Shown here: positions 33,961 to 42,221 of the stretch, piece by piece
How positions within the stretch are numbered: position 1 is the stretch's first letter
Layout of the letters: the number at the start of each line of letters is the position of its first letter
DNA from: Kingella_B sp963529665
Lineage (GTDB): Bacteria > Pseudomonadota > Gammaproteobacteria > Burkholderiales > Neisseriaceae
Direction: 5' to 3'
Length of the DNA stretch: 64,000 bases
Assembly: GCA_963529665.1 (NCBI GenBank)
Contig: CAUSAG010000008.1
Coordinates: 1 to 64,000 of the forward strand
The notes under the pieces: generated by a model
Seen by the model: only the letters and a program-made list of their open reading frames with translations
Database searches by the model: none
What the model was told of the DNA's origin: nothing
Translations under genes and position numbers: made by a program

Positions 33961-34599
33961 ATGATTGACTTCATTCTCCACATAGACCAACACCTTATCG
34001 CCCTTGCCGCACAACACGGTGCTTGGGTGTATGCCGTTTTGTTTCTTATCGTGTTTTGCGAAACAGGCTTGGTGGTAACGCCTTTTTTACCGGGCGACTC
34101 GCTGCTGTTTGCCGCAGGCGCGGTGGCGGCTGCTTCGGCTGGCGTGTTAAACGTGCACATCATCGTTGCCGTGTTGCTCGCCGCCGCCATTTTGGGCGAC
34201 GCATCTAATTTTGAAATCGGCAAATACTTCGGCGCAAAGCTGTTCTCGCGCCCCGATAGCAAAATCTTCAAGCCTGAATACCTTGCCAAAACCCATGCGT
34301 TTTACGAAAAATACGGCGGCAAAACCATCATCCTTGCTCGCTTTGTGCCCATCGTGCGCACCTTCGCCCCGTTTGTGGCGGGCATGGGCAAAATGCACTA
34401 CGGGCATTTTTTGCGCTACAACGTCATCGGCGCGATTGCATGGGTGGTGTCGCTCACCTATCTGGGCTATGCCTTCGGCAACGTGTCGTTTATCAAAAAC
34501 AACTTTGGCGCGCTGGTGATTGGCATTGTGGTTTTTTCTGTTATCCCAATGGCGGTGGAAATCATCCGCGCCAAGCTCGGCAAGGATAAGGCAGCCTGA
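33961..34599 (+). CDS. DedA-family membrane protein
   Basis: A 212-residue member of the DedA/SNARE-associated family, thought to flip or transport undecaprenyl phosphate or phospholipids. Motifs: FCETGLVVTPFLPGDSLLFAAG (glutamate and arginine-region entry helix), GDASNFEIGKYFG, and FARFVPIVRTFAPFVAGMGKM-like ILARFVPIVRTFAPFVAG, all highly typical. The ATG follows a DUS directly and its ribosome site is weak. The stop lies in a DUS, giving the C-terminus KDKAA. Confidence 0.93.
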   Translation: MIDFILHIDQHLIALAAQHGAWVYAVLFLIVFCETGLVVTPFLPGDSLLFAAGAVAAASAGVLNVHIIVAVLLAAAILGDASNFEIGKYFGAKLFSRPDSKIFKPEYLAKTHAFYEKYGGKTIILARFVPIVRTFAPFVAGMGKMHYGHFLRYNVIGAIAWVVSLTYLGYAFGNVSFIKNNFGALVIGIVVFSVIPMAVEIIRAKLGKDKAA

Positions 34600-34662
34600 A
34601 AACCATTTTCAGATGCCATTTTAGCTTCGCTGAAACTCGCTTTGCTCGTTTTCAGGCTGCCT
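34589..34662. repeat. DUS-bounded 75-base repeat, copy 2
   Basis: Bounded by AGGCAGCCTGAA and TTCAGGCTGCCT, with the core TTTTAGCTTCGCTGAAACTCG then CTTTGCTCG and a shared CAGATGC before it. Its left DUS supplies the dedA stop codon. Lies between dedA and maf. Confidence 0.75.
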
Positions 34663-34684
34663 TAACCGCCCACAAGGACACTCT

Positions 34685-35287
34685 ATGCCCCAACTCTATC
34701 TCGCCTCCAACAGCCCGCGCCGCCGCGAAATCCTGCAAAATCTCGGCTACACCATCCACAACATCGCCGCCGAAATTGACGAAACCCCGCTGGATCACGA
34801 ATCCGCCCACGATTATGTGCTGCGCCTCGCCATTGCCAAAAACCGTGCCGCCCGCCAAGCCAACCCACAAGCGCAGCAATTCCCCATTATCAGCGCCGAC
34901 ACCAGCGTGGTGCATCGCGGTGCAATTCTCGGCAAGCCCGCCACACCCGAACACGCCGCCGCCATGCTGCGCGAGCTATCGGGCGACACGCACCAAGTGC
35001 TCACCGCCGTGTGCGTGTCGTTCGGCGAACACGAACACGCCTGCGTGCAGCAAAACAACGTGCAGTTCTGCCCGCTGGGCGACGCGCAAATCGCCGCCTA
35101 TATCGCCACAGGCGAGCCGCTAGACAAAGCAGGCGCATACGGCATCCAAGGCATCGGCGGCGTGTTTGTGCAGCATTTGGCAGGCAGCTTCACCGGCGTG
35201 ATGGGCTTGCCTGTGTTTGAAACCATCGCCCTGTTGCAACGCTGCGGCGCGGCTGTGCCACCGTTTCAGGCTGCCTTACGCCCTTAA
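34685..35287 (+). CDS. maf: Maf-family nucleotide pyrophosphatase
   Basis: A 200-residue Maf protein that hydrolyses non-canonical or pyrimidine nucleoside triphosphates. Motifs: YLASNSPRRREIL at the start, ISADTSVVHRGAILGKPATPEHA, SGDTHQVLTAVCV and GAYGIQGIGGVFVQHLAGSFTGVMGLP. Residue choices resemble the YhdE (dTTP/UTP) subgroup, but this is not decisive. AAGGACA precedes the ATG. The end is encoded across a DUS (FQAALRP). Confidence 0.93.
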   Translation: MPQLYLASNSPRRREILQNLGYTIHNIAAEIDETPLDHESAHDYVLRLAIAKNRAARQANPQAQQFPIISADTSVVHRGAILGKPATPEHAAAMLRELSGDTHQVLTAVCVSFGEHEHACVQQNNVQFCPLGDAQIAAYIATGEPLDKAGAYGIQGIGGVFVQHLAGSFTGVMGLPVFETIALLQRCGAAVPPFQAALRP

Positions 35288-35343
35288 TCACCGTTTTCAG
35301 GCTGCCTCAACTTCGCTTCCATCCTACCAACCAAGGAGTGCCC

Positions 35344-35997
35344 ATGAAACTCAATCTGATTGCCCCCATCCTGCTCGCGCTCGCGCTCACCGCCTGCGAT
35401 GTTCGCATGGGCAACAACACCGATTCTGCCCCAGCCGTTGTCACCAGCCAAAGCGATGTGTTGCAGCAAATCCAAATCGGCAGCACCACAGTTGAACAGT
35501 TGAAAAAACTTTATCCCGATGTCCTGCAAAGCGACAGCGGCTATTTAACCTACGGCAACCGCAGCATTTCAGTTGAATCAGGCGACATCGCCATCTATAT
35601 GCGCGACATCAAAGGCAACGTGCCACAGCAAATGTTTATGTTTGATAACGACAGCAAAGTGTTGCAATCCATCTTATTCTCGCGCACCGACCTCAATTTT
35701 GACGCGCTATTAGGCAGCCTGAAAACCGCAGGCTTCGCTCCCTACCCCGATTTAACCGCCGACGAATTTGCCATTTTGCAAACCGCCGCCAGCGAAACCC
35801 CCGCAAGCCGCAAACAAGGCATGCAACAAGCAGGCATCCAGCAATTTAAAAAAGGCACGCTGCTTGCGCTCGCCATCCCCGCCCAAGCCAACACAGGCAA
35901 CAAAATCCCCGCCTTAATCATCATCAACCTTGCCTACGCCCCCGAACACCGCGCCAAATGGGAAAAACATCAATCCAGCGCATCGCCAGCGAAATAG
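35344..35997 (+). CDS. putative lipoprotein, unknown function
   Basis: ATG 35344 is 5 bases after AAGGAG and gives 217 residues. The signal peptide MKLNLIAPILLALALTAC ends in lipobox LTAC with the lipidated cysteine at 18. The next part (IQIGSTTVEQLKKLYPDVLQSDSGYLTYGNRSISV) resembles the small beta-lactamase-inhibitor/SmpA-like repeat fold, but I cannot place it firmly. A DUS is read in frame as LGSLKT. Maf is upstream on the same strand with a 56-base gap. Confidence 0.72.
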   Translation: MKLNLIAPILLALALTACDVRMGNNTDSAPAVVTSQSDVLQQIQIGSTTVEQLKKLYPDVLQSDSGYLTYGNRSISVESGDIAIYMRDIKGNVPQQMFMFDNDSKVLQSILFSRTDLNFDALLGSLKTAGFAPYPDLTADEFAILQTAASETPASRKQGMQQAGIQQFKKGTLLALAIPAQANTGNKIPALIIINLAYAPEHRAKWEKHQSSASPAK

Positions 35998-36343
35998 TTT
36001 TCAGGCTGCCTCAACGCGGGCGCACTATGAGGCAGCCTGAAAACCATCCCCGCGCCGCTACGGCTTGCTTGCAAGCCGTGTTCTTGCATCCTATTGAATG
36101 GCGTGGAGCAATTAAAGCAGGCTCATCATTCGCCACGGCTTCAAAACAGCTTTTCAGGCTGCCACTGGCGTGCGCCAATCAACCAACGGCTGAACCCACA
36201 TCCCAAAGTTTAGCCGTTTTGACATTTGAAAAAATATGAAAACACCCACCCGCCCTACTAGACAAACATAAACACTAAATTTATGATGCCGCCCGTTGCA
36301 AATCCTTGCAGCAATCAACCCATTTTTCCGCAAAGGACAAAAT
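35998..36343. other. 346-base gap without a visible gene
   Basis: Holds three DUS (near 36000, 36031 and 36151) and a 9-base inverted repeat with a 2-base centre at 36060-36079 (ACGGCTTGC-TT-GCAAGCCGT). The last 120 bases before the acp-like gene are A/T-rich and contain TTGACA at 36217 without a clear -10 partner. No coding frame is convincing. Confidence 0.5.
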
Positions 36344-36727
36344 ATGAACATCGCAAAAACTTTGAGCATTTTGGCTTTAACCGTTATCGCAGGCAGCGCA
36401 ATCGCCGCCCCACGCGGTCCGATTAACGCGAAAAAAATCACCAGCACACAAACCGTAAACTACACTTGCCAACAAGGTCGCGTTGCCGTGAAATACAACT
36501 TTAACGGCGCAGGCATTCCTGTTACGGCCGCTGCTAAATTGGACGGCGCAACCCGCGTGATGCAATATGATTTAAACAAATCCGACAACGTGGACACCAT
36601 CTTCGGCGGACGCGGCTACGGCATCAGCATGGAAACGCTTACCAGCAAAAACGCTCGCAAAGCCAACATCGCCACCATCACTTCGCCCAACGATGAAATC
36701 TTGTTTAAAGATTGCGCCCCACGCTAA
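36344..36727 (+). CDS. adhesin complex protein-like lysozyme inhibitor (ACP/MliC-like)
   Basis: ATG 36344 follows AAAGGACA and gives 127 residues with signal peptide MNIAKTLSILALTVIAGSAIA. The mature domain TVNYTCQQGRVAVKYNFNG then YDLNKSDNVDTIFGGRGYG and ILFKDCAPR closely resembles Neisseria Adhesin Complex Protein, a surface-exposed MliC-fold protein that inhibits C-type lysozyme and aids adhesion (from memory). Its two cysteines fit the conserved disulfide. It has its own terminator, shared with the convergent gene. Confidence 0.8.
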   Translation: MNIAKTLSILALTVIAGSAIAAPRGPINAKKITSTQTVNYTCQQGRVAVKYNFNGAGIPVTAAAKLDGATRVMQYDLNKSDNVDTIFGGRGYGISMETLTSKNARKANIATITSPNDEILFKDCAPR

Positions 36728-36750
36728 TTTTCAGGCAGCCTGAAAATGCA

Positions 36751-36787
36751 AAACACGCCCGCAGAGCTTTGCGAGCGTGTTTTTTTA
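36751..36787. terminator. bidirectional intrinsic terminator
   Basis: AAACACGC and GCGTGTTT form the outer stem, with CGCA/TGCG inside, followed by a long T run on the right. It lies between the acp-like gene (+) and the histidine-rich gene (-). Confidence 0.8.
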
Positions 36788-36797
36788 TTGTGCGCGG

Positions 36798-37136
36798 TTA
36801 TTTCACGATTTGCACAGGGCCGTGATCATCGCAATGGTCGCCGTGTTGATGATGCAAACGACCGTTTACCAAGTAATCCACGTGGTCGCCATGTGGCACG
36901 GCTTCGTGTCCGCAGCCTGCGCCGTGGCGGTGTTCGCCGCAAGTGTGCACAGGGTGGCAGCCATCTGGGTTGGCATCGTTTACGTCCAAGTGGTGTTCAT
37001 CATAATGCTCGGCGTGGGCGTGGTGCAAATGTCCGTCGTGTAGATAATCCACATGGTCGCCGTGTTGAATGGCGGTGTGTCCGCAGTTTGCGCCGTGAAC
37101 GTGGGTGTGGTTTGCGTGTGTTTGACAATCGGTCAT
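36798..37136 (-). CDS. histidine-rich repeat protein, probable metal binding
   Basis: A 112-residue soluble protein with about one quarter histidine. It has two copies of the unit HGANCGHTAIQHGDHVDYL / HGAGCGHEAVPHGDHVDYL, each followed by a G-x-LHH block, and a middle Cys/His part (DGCHPVHTCGEHRH). No signal peptide. The high His and paired Cys suggest zinc or nickel storage or buffering; the family is widespread but has no firm function that I know. A weak Zur-like box lies about 106 bases upstream of the start. Confidence 0.8.
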   Translation of the reverse strand: MTDCQTHANHTHVHGANCGHTAIQHGDHVDYLHDGHLHHAHAEHYDEHHLDVNDANPDGCHPVHTCGEHRHGAGCGHEAVPHGDHVDYLVNGRLHHQHGDHCDDHGPVQIVK

Positions 37137-37241
37137 TTTTGTATGCTCCTGTATAGGGTTGTGGAAAATTTACTGCGGACGCATTGTAAACGTTTGGTGA
37201 AGTTAAATCAATAACCCTTTGAAATCTCATTATTTTTATTC

Positions 37242-37256
37242 TGATATAGCGTAACG
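37242..37256. promoter_or_regulatory. weak Zur-box-like sequence
   Basis: TGATATAGCGTAACG differs at three positions from the Neisseria Zur motif TGTTATDNHATAACA. It lies upstream of the histidine-rich gene, which could be a zinc-responsive target. Low confidence. Confidence 0.25.
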
Positions 37257-37413
37257 GATGGTTGAGATTGAGCTAGCGATGCGTTTCAGGCTGGAACCTT
37301 TGAAAACCTGCAATCAATGGAGCGTCGGCGGCTCGCTGACATCTTGGTAAACCAGCCATCCCCTGTTTAATCAACCATTTGGCGACGAACCGTCGCCGTT
37401 CCATTTTTGGTTT

Positions 37414-37608
37414 TCAGGCTGCCTCAACCAAAACAAAGCAGGACGATTCAAAAGAACCGTCCTGCCATTTTTTTGCTTGCTGTCTGTTGTAGCTGCCTTT
37501 GCCTTTTTTGTTGCGCTCTACCTTGTGGCGGAAGAGATTGGATTTGACTAGGGCTTTTAAGGCGTTGTCTTGGATTACGCCTTTGTTGAGTTGAACTTTT
37601 CGGTTCAT
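37414..37608 (-). CDS. arfA: alternative ribosome-rescue factor ArfA
   Basis: Rescues ribosomes stalled on non-stop mRNA by recruiting RF2. The 64 residues include [32 protein letters not shown], matching ArfA (E. coli [29 protein letters not shown], from memory). AAGGAAA precedes the ATG. A 12-base hairpin lies inside the coding region at 37438-37465, the hallmark of this gene: it truncates the message so full expression needs failed trans-translation. The encoded tail past the hairpin ([10 protein letters not shown]) ends in a DUS. Confidence 0.93.
   Translation of the reverse strand: [64 protein letters not shown]
37438..37465 (-). promoter_or_regulatory. intragenic arfA hairpin (terminator or RNase III site)
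   Basis: In the mRNA, GCAGGACGGUUC pairs with GAAUCGUCCUGC over 12 bases (one G-U) around a UUUU loop and is followed by UUUGUUUU. It lies within codons 48-57 of arfA. It should produce a non-stop message that tmRNA normally tags, so ArfA accumulates only when trans-translation fails. Confidence 0.85.
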
Positions 37609-37647
37609 GGTTGGGTTTCCTTATAGGGTTGGTTAAGTGTGCGGTTG

Positions 37648-37687
37648 AGGCAGCCTGAAAACGGTAAAACAGGTTTTCAGGCTGCCT
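37648..37687. repeat. inverted DUS pair upstream of arfA
   Basis: AGGCAGCCTGAAAAC and its complement, 10 bases apart, form a 15-base stem between the unknown small protein (-) and arfA (-), possibly a terminator for the former. Confidence 0.55.
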
Positions 37688-37746
37688 TTGTGGTGGTCAA
37701 TATCTGAATAGAAGCGTGGCAAAGTCTCACACCCTACATTGGATAT

Positions 37747-38022
37747 TTACTTGCCTTTTTTGGCGGCTTTTTCGTCAATCGCGGTAAAACGGTTGGCGAT
37801 GTGTTGGTGCAACAGCTCGCGTTTTTCCCAGAAAAATTTTTCAAATTTCGCCAGCGAGTAAATTTTTTGCACCATTTTGGGGAAGCCTGCGTGCAAGATG
37901 GCGGCGATTTCTTTGTTGGTCTCTTCGTTGTCCATGCCTTCGCGCAGGTTGATGTTTTTACTTTCCAGATAGGCGGTGAGCTGGTTTTTGGTGTAGGGGT
38001 TGATGTCAAATTGGTTAATCAT
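37747..38022 (-). CDS. small soluble protein, unknown function
   Basis: A 91-residue charged, helical protein (MINQFDINPYTKNQLTAYLESKNINLREGMDN then EKFFWEKRELLHQHIANRF) without signal peptide or membrane segment. GGAAGC lies before the ATG. I do not recognise the family. It is followed by a DUS terminator and arfA on the same strand. Confidence 0.65.
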   Translation of the reverse strand: MINQFDINPYTKNQLTAYLESKNINLREGMDNEETNKEIAAILHAGFPKMVQKIYSLAKFEKFFWEKRELLHQHIANRFTAIDEKAAKKGK

Positions 38023-38132
38023 GATGTTGCTTCCTTAATGGAGTTGATGAAAAAGGATAGTTGTTTGCAAGCAAATGCGTTGCCAGATTGGTGGCAGCTT
38101 GAAACATGGTTCTGCGTGGTTGCTTGGGTTGG

Positions 38133-38169
38133 CGGTTTTGGCTCCGCTGAACTTCGTTTCAGGCTGCCT
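38133..38169. repeat. decayed copy of the DUS-linked repeat
   Basis: GGTTTTGGCTCCGCTGAACTTCGTTTCAGGCTGCC-like core, matching the right half of the 75-base repeat with several changes and ending in a DUS. Sits just past the tamB stop. Confidence 0.5.
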
Positions 38170-38172
38170 TGG

Positions 38173-41100
38173 TTAATCAAAGCGTTTGATGTATTTGAGT
38201 TCGCCGCCTGATGAAAGCGTGCCGATGCGGGCGATGGCTTGGAAGGCGCGGCTAAGCTGATACACGAGTTTTACGGTTTGGTTGGCTTGTCCCAGCCCAA
38301 CTTCGTAGCCGAGATAGAGGTCTTGGGTGAGCTGTTTGCCGAAGGTGAGCACTTGCTGGGCGGGGTTGAGTTCGCCCGTGTCGGTGTTGCGGGTTTGCTG
38401 GGTGGTTAAGCCAAAGTCGTCCACAAAGCCTATTTTGTCGTTGAACTTGCCTGCCAAATAGGCGCTAACGGCGGTGGCAAGGGCGGCGTTGTCGCTGTCG
38501 CTGCCTGAGCTGGCGCGGTTGAGAATCAGCCATGAGAGTTTGTCTTTTTCGCTCATCGGTTCATCGGCAACCAGGCTCACGCGGGGTACTTCTAGGTTGC
38601 CCAACACTTCTACACCTGCGCCCACGGGGGATGCGCGGCGTTCGGCGCGGATGTTGAGATTGGGCTTGGTCAAAGGTCCAACAAAGGAGATGGTGCCTTT
38701 TTTCACCACCAAGTCTTGCCCGTAGGCTTTGTATTGCCCGCGGATGATGTGGATGCTGCCCACGGCTTGCACATCGGCGGTGGTGTGTGAAGTGAGATTG
38801 AGCTTGCCGCCAAGCAACACGCGCAAGCCTTCGCCAACGAAGAATAGGCGGTCGTTTAGGTCAAATTCTAGGTTGAGTTTGAGCGGCAGCGGGGGCGCGG
38901 GCGGGGGTTTGACTTCGCCTATGATGATGACATCATCATCCAGCGTGGGCGCGCTGCTTTCTTGGAAGCCAAAGCGCCCCATATCGGTTTTCAGGCTGCC
39001 TGTTAGTGTAATGCCTTCGCTGTTGTAGCTGATGTCGGTGTTGCCTGATACGGTGAGGCGGCGGCTGGCTTGGTCTAGGATGGGGTATTGGGCGACAGTA
39101 ATTTTGGCGTTCACATCGGGCACGTTGTTCACATAGGCGGCATCGCCGGTCAGGCTGATTTTGCCGCCTTTGCGGTCAAACACCAGCGAATCAATGTGCC
39201 AGCGTTGTCCGTCTAAATGGGATTTCAGGCTGCCGTTGTCGAGAATAATGCCGACTTGGCGATTGCGGTAATACAGATTTTCGCCGTTTACCGTGCCGCT
39301 GAGCTTGGGCGTGCTAACGGTGCCTGCGATTTGGGCAGTCGCCGCCAGCGAGCCTTGGATGATGTGCCCCACAGGCATCACGCTTTTCAGGCTTTCTAGG
39401 TTGTCGTTGCTCACTTGGATTTTGCCGCTCACGGGGGCATCAACAATTTTGCCGTTGCCAAAGGCTTGCAGGATGGTGTAGTCGCCTGTGGCTTTGCCAT
39501 AGCGGGTATCGGCACTGATGTTGTTGTGGATGCCGCGCCCATCTAGCGTGGTTTTAAGTACGAAGTTTTGCAGGTTGAGCGGCTGCTTGCGCGCGGTGGG
39601 CAGGATGATGTCGCCGCCTTGTTGGCGCAGGTTGAGGTAGCCGCGCGGGCTTTGGGTGTAACTTAAATCCCAGTCGGCGGCGATGGTGAGGTTGTGCTCA
39701 ATTGGCGGGGTGTAGAAGTTGTGTAGCTGTTCTAGGCTGAGATTATTAGCGTGCCCTTTGGTTACCAGCCCTGCTTGTTTGCTCCATGTGAGTTGGTCTA
39801 AATTCAGGCTGCCGCCGAGGGCTTGCCAACTGGCGCTGCTGAGGATTACGCGCTCTGCGCCTGCTTCTAGCCGCATGGTGTTTTGCAGGCGCAAGTTGAG
39901 CGCGCCTGCGATGTTGAGTTCGCTGATGTTGCCTTGCCATTGGATTTTTTCGTTTAGCCCGCCGTTGGCGCTGGCGCGTAGGGTTAGCGGTTTGTTGTCT
40001 ATTTTCAGGCTGCCTTGGGCTTTGAATTGGTGTTGGCGTTGCGTACCGTTTAGGCTGGCGTTGATGTTGTCTATGGCGATGCCGCTGGCGCTGATGTGGT
40101 TGCCGTTGAGTGTGATGTTGAGCGGGGCGGTGGGGCTGGGGCTGGCTTGGATTTTGAAGTCTAGGTTTTGGATGCGCAGGGCTTCGCCGAGGGCAAAGCC
40201 GCGGGCTTGTCCGTTTAGGTTGGCATCCACTTGGGTGTAGCCGTTGGCGGTGGTTTTCAGGCTGCCTTTAGCGGTGAGCGCGCCTTGTAGCCCGAAGCCG
40301 AATAGGTTGAGATTGGGGGCGTTGATGTCTAGGGCGAGATTGTCGCCTTGTTTGCCGTATGCGCCTTTGGTGTTGATGTGGTTGCTGCCTAGATGGATGG
40401 CGAGGTCGGCGCGGCTGAGGTGGTTGTCTCGGTAATCGACCACGCCGCTGCCTGATAGGTTTGTGCCCGACAGGGTGGAGGGGGCGAAGTTAAGCTCGCT
40501 GTGGATTTGCTGCTTGGCGATTTCGCCTGTGGCTTGGATTTTGCCGTTAATATTGCCTTGCGGGAAGCTGGGGTAGAGCGCGCTGGGATTGAAGTTTTGG
40601 CTGGATGCTTGCAGGGCGAGTTTTTGGTTTTGGAAGAGTTCCAGCTTGCCGGCGAGTTTTACTTCGCCGCCGTTGTTGGCTTTGATGTTGGCGTTTTCTA
40701 GCAACAAGGTGCGCTGGGCGTTTTTGGTGTCGGTTTGGATTTTCAGGTTGCCTGTGCTTTGGGCGTTTTCGGTGGCGAGTTGCCAGTTGATTTGTGGATC
40801 GGTGAATGTGCCTGTGGCTTTGATGTCGCCGTTGAACGTGGGTTTGAGCGCGGTGCTGATGATGTCGCTGCTGTTGAGCTGGGCGATATTGGCGGCGAGA
40901 TTAAGCGTTTGCTCGGCGGCGCGGATGTCGCCCGATAGTTTCAGGCTGCCTTTTTGCAACAGGTTGGCTTGGATGTGGTCAATTTTGACATCGCCGCTGT
41001 CGTCGATATTGAAAATGCCGTTGATGAGTCTGACGGGGATGCCGTTGTTGTCGGCGGTTTTGGGCAGCTCGTTGCGCAGGTTGAGCGCACCGCGCAGCAT

Positions 41101-42060
41101 GGCTTTGGGGTTGTTTAAATCGGGCGTGATGCCGAGCGTGAAATACAGGGAAGCTTCGGGCAGGTTGGGCATGAAGGCTTTGGGGTTGATGCCCTGCCCG
41201 ACAACGTTCACCTTGCCGATGAGGTCGTCAATGCGTTTGGCAAATGGGCGCAGTTGGGTGTTGGCGTGCAAGCCGATGCCGTTGCCCACTAGGGCGGTAT
41301 TGACCATGATGTTGTTCAGGCTGCCTGATAGGTTGAGCCCATTGGTTACGGCGATGCCTTCTAGCTCGCCATCGGAGAATAAATCGCCTGATAAGGCGAA
41401 GGGGGCAGCGGTGCTGGCGGCAAGTTCGCCTTGGGTGCTGGACCAATAGTTTTTCAGGCTGCCTACTTTAAGGCGGTGTTCTTTGTGGTCGTAAACATAG
41501 CTGGCTTGGACTTGGCGGACGAGTTCGGTTTTGCGTTTGTCTTGGGTGATGCTGTTGATGGTGAGATTATCCAGCGCGATAGTCATCGGCAGGCTGATGC
41601 TGTCGGGCTCGCTCATGGGTTCACCCTTGGGCTGCGGCGGAGTTGGCTTGGATTGGATGTGAACATTGCCCGCGTTGATTTGGTTGATGTGCAGATGGCG
41701 TTGCCACAGCTCGCTCGGCTGCCATTGGAAATAAAGCGTGCTGATGTCTATATCGGCGCTGGGCGTGATGATGCGCAGTTCATCGGCGTTGATGCCTTGC
41801 AACACGCTGCCTGTGAGCGTTTTGGATGTGATGTGCACATCGGCGAGCTTGGGCAGCTGATACACGGCAAAACGCAAGCCGCTGTTGGTGTTCAGCAGCC
41901 ATGCCGCACCGCCTGCGCTGGCACCAAGCAGGATGATAACCGTGCCCAAAGTGTATTTAAGCAGGCGACGGGATTTTTTGGTTTTTTGGGGAGCGGGGGA
42001 TGGCGATGGCGAAACGACGGGGTTTTCTGTTGCTTGGGGATTGGGGGATGGTTCGGTCAT
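38173..42060 (-). CDS. tamB: translocation and assembly module inner membrane protein TamB
   Basis: A 1295-residue AsmA-superfamily protein that works with TamA and may carry phospholipids to the outer membrane or help autotransporter assembly. Residues 1-30 are a proline-rich cytoplasmic tail, then one membrane helix (YTLGTVIILLGASAGGAAWLL), a long beta-taco region, and the conserved C-terminal DUF490 domain (NIRAERRASPVGAGVEVLGNLEVPRVSL, KDKLSWLILNRASS, VGLGQANQTVKLVYQLS). Length fits the family (E. coli 1259). Several DUS are read in frame (GSLKT, GSLKS). It lies 161 bases after tamA, so the two form one operon. Confidence 0.94.
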   Translation of the reverse strand: MTEPSPNPQATENPVVSPSPSPAPQKTKKSRRLLKYTLGTVIILLGASAGGAAWLLNTNSGLRFAVYQLPKLADVHITSKTLTGSVLQGINADELRIITPSADIDISTLYFQWQPSELWQRHLHINQINAGNVHIQSKPTPPQPKGEPMSEPDSISLPMTIALDNLTINSITQDKRKTELVRQVQASYVYDHKEHRLKVGSLKNYWSSTQGELAASTAAPFALSGDLFSDGELEGIAVTNGLNLSGSLNNIMVNTALVGNGIGLHANTQLRPFAKRIDDLIGKVNVVGQGINPKAFMPNLPEASLYFTLGITPDLNNPKAMLRGALNLRNELPKTADNNGIPVRLINGIFNIDDSGDVKIDHIQANLLQKGSLKLSGDIRAAEQTLNLAANIAQLNSSDIISTALKPTFNGDIKATGTFTDPQINWQLATENAQSTGNLKIQTDTKNAQRTLLLENANIKANNGGEVKLAGKLELFQNQKLALQASSQNFNPSALYPSFPQGNINGKIQATGEIAKQQIHSELNFAPSTLSGTNLSGSGVVDYRDNHLSRADLAIHLGSNHINTKGAYGKQGDNLALDINAPNLNLFGFGLQGALTAKGSLKTTANGYTQVDANLNGQARGFALGEALRIQNLDFKIQASPSPTAPLNITLNGNHISASGIAIDNINASLNGTQRQHQFKAQGSLKIDNKPLTLRASANGGLNEKIQWQGNISELNIAGALNLRLQNTMRLEAGAERVILSSASWQALGGSLNLDQLTWSKQAGLVTKGHANNLSLEQLHNFYTPPIEHNLTIAADWDLSYTQSPRGYLNLRQQGGDIILPTARKQPLNLQNFVLKTTLDGRGIHNNISADTRYGKATGDYTILQAFGNGKIVDAPVSGKIQVSNDNLESLKSVMPVGHIIQGSLAATAQIAGTVSTPKLSGTVNGENLYYRNRQVGIILDNGSLKSHLDGQRWHIDSLVFDRKGGKISLTGDAAYVNNVPDVNAKITVAQYPILDQASRRLTVSGNTDISYNSEGITLTGSLKTDMGRFGFQESSAPTLDDDVIIIGEVKPPPAPPLPLKLNLEFDLNDRLFFVGEGLRVLLGGKLNLTSHTTADVQAVGSIHIIRGQYKAYGQDLVVKKGTISFVGPLTKPNLNIRAERRASPVGAGVEVLGNLEVPRVSLVADEPMSEKDKLSWLILNRASSGSDSDNAALATAVSAYLAGKFNDKIGFVDDFGLTTQQTRNTDTGELNPAQQVLTFGKQLTQDLYLGYEVGLGQANQTVKLVYQLSRAFQAIARIGTLSSGGELKYIKRFD

Positions 42061-42106
42061 GATGTTTGGGGTGGAAATGGGGTTTCAGGCTGCCTTTGGG
42101 GATGGG

Positions 42107-42140
42107 AGTTTAGCTTCGCTGAACAGCGTTTCAGGCTGCC
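42107..42140. repeat. decayed copy of the DUS-linked repeat
   Basis: AGTTTAGCTTCGCTGAACAGCGTTTCAGGCTGCC, the core of the 75-base repeat shortened in the middle and still ending in a DUS. Between tamA and tamB. Confidence 0.5.
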
Positions 42141-42168
42141 GATGTGGTGAACAATGATGCGGGCGGTT

Positions 42169-42216
42169 AGGCAGCCTGAAAATCAAAATGGGATGCAAAC
42201 GATTTTCAGGCTGCCT
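42169..42216. terminator. inverted DUS stem downstream of tamA
   Basis: AGGCAGCCTGAAAATC and its complement form a 16-base stem with a 16-base loop, six bases past the tamA stop. It may reduce read-through into tamB. Confidence 0.45.
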
Positions 42217-42221
42217 TATGC

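Noticed and set aside
35958..36239. A 93-residue rightward frame between the lipoprotein and acp-like genes
   Set aside because: It overlaps the lipoprotein gene, crosses DUS and has no family pattern; base use does not look coding.
37381..37398. GGCGAC-GAACC-GTCGCC hairpin past the arfA end as a second terminator
   Set aside because: It lacks a T run in the arfA direction and the internal hairpin already explains the arfA 3' end.
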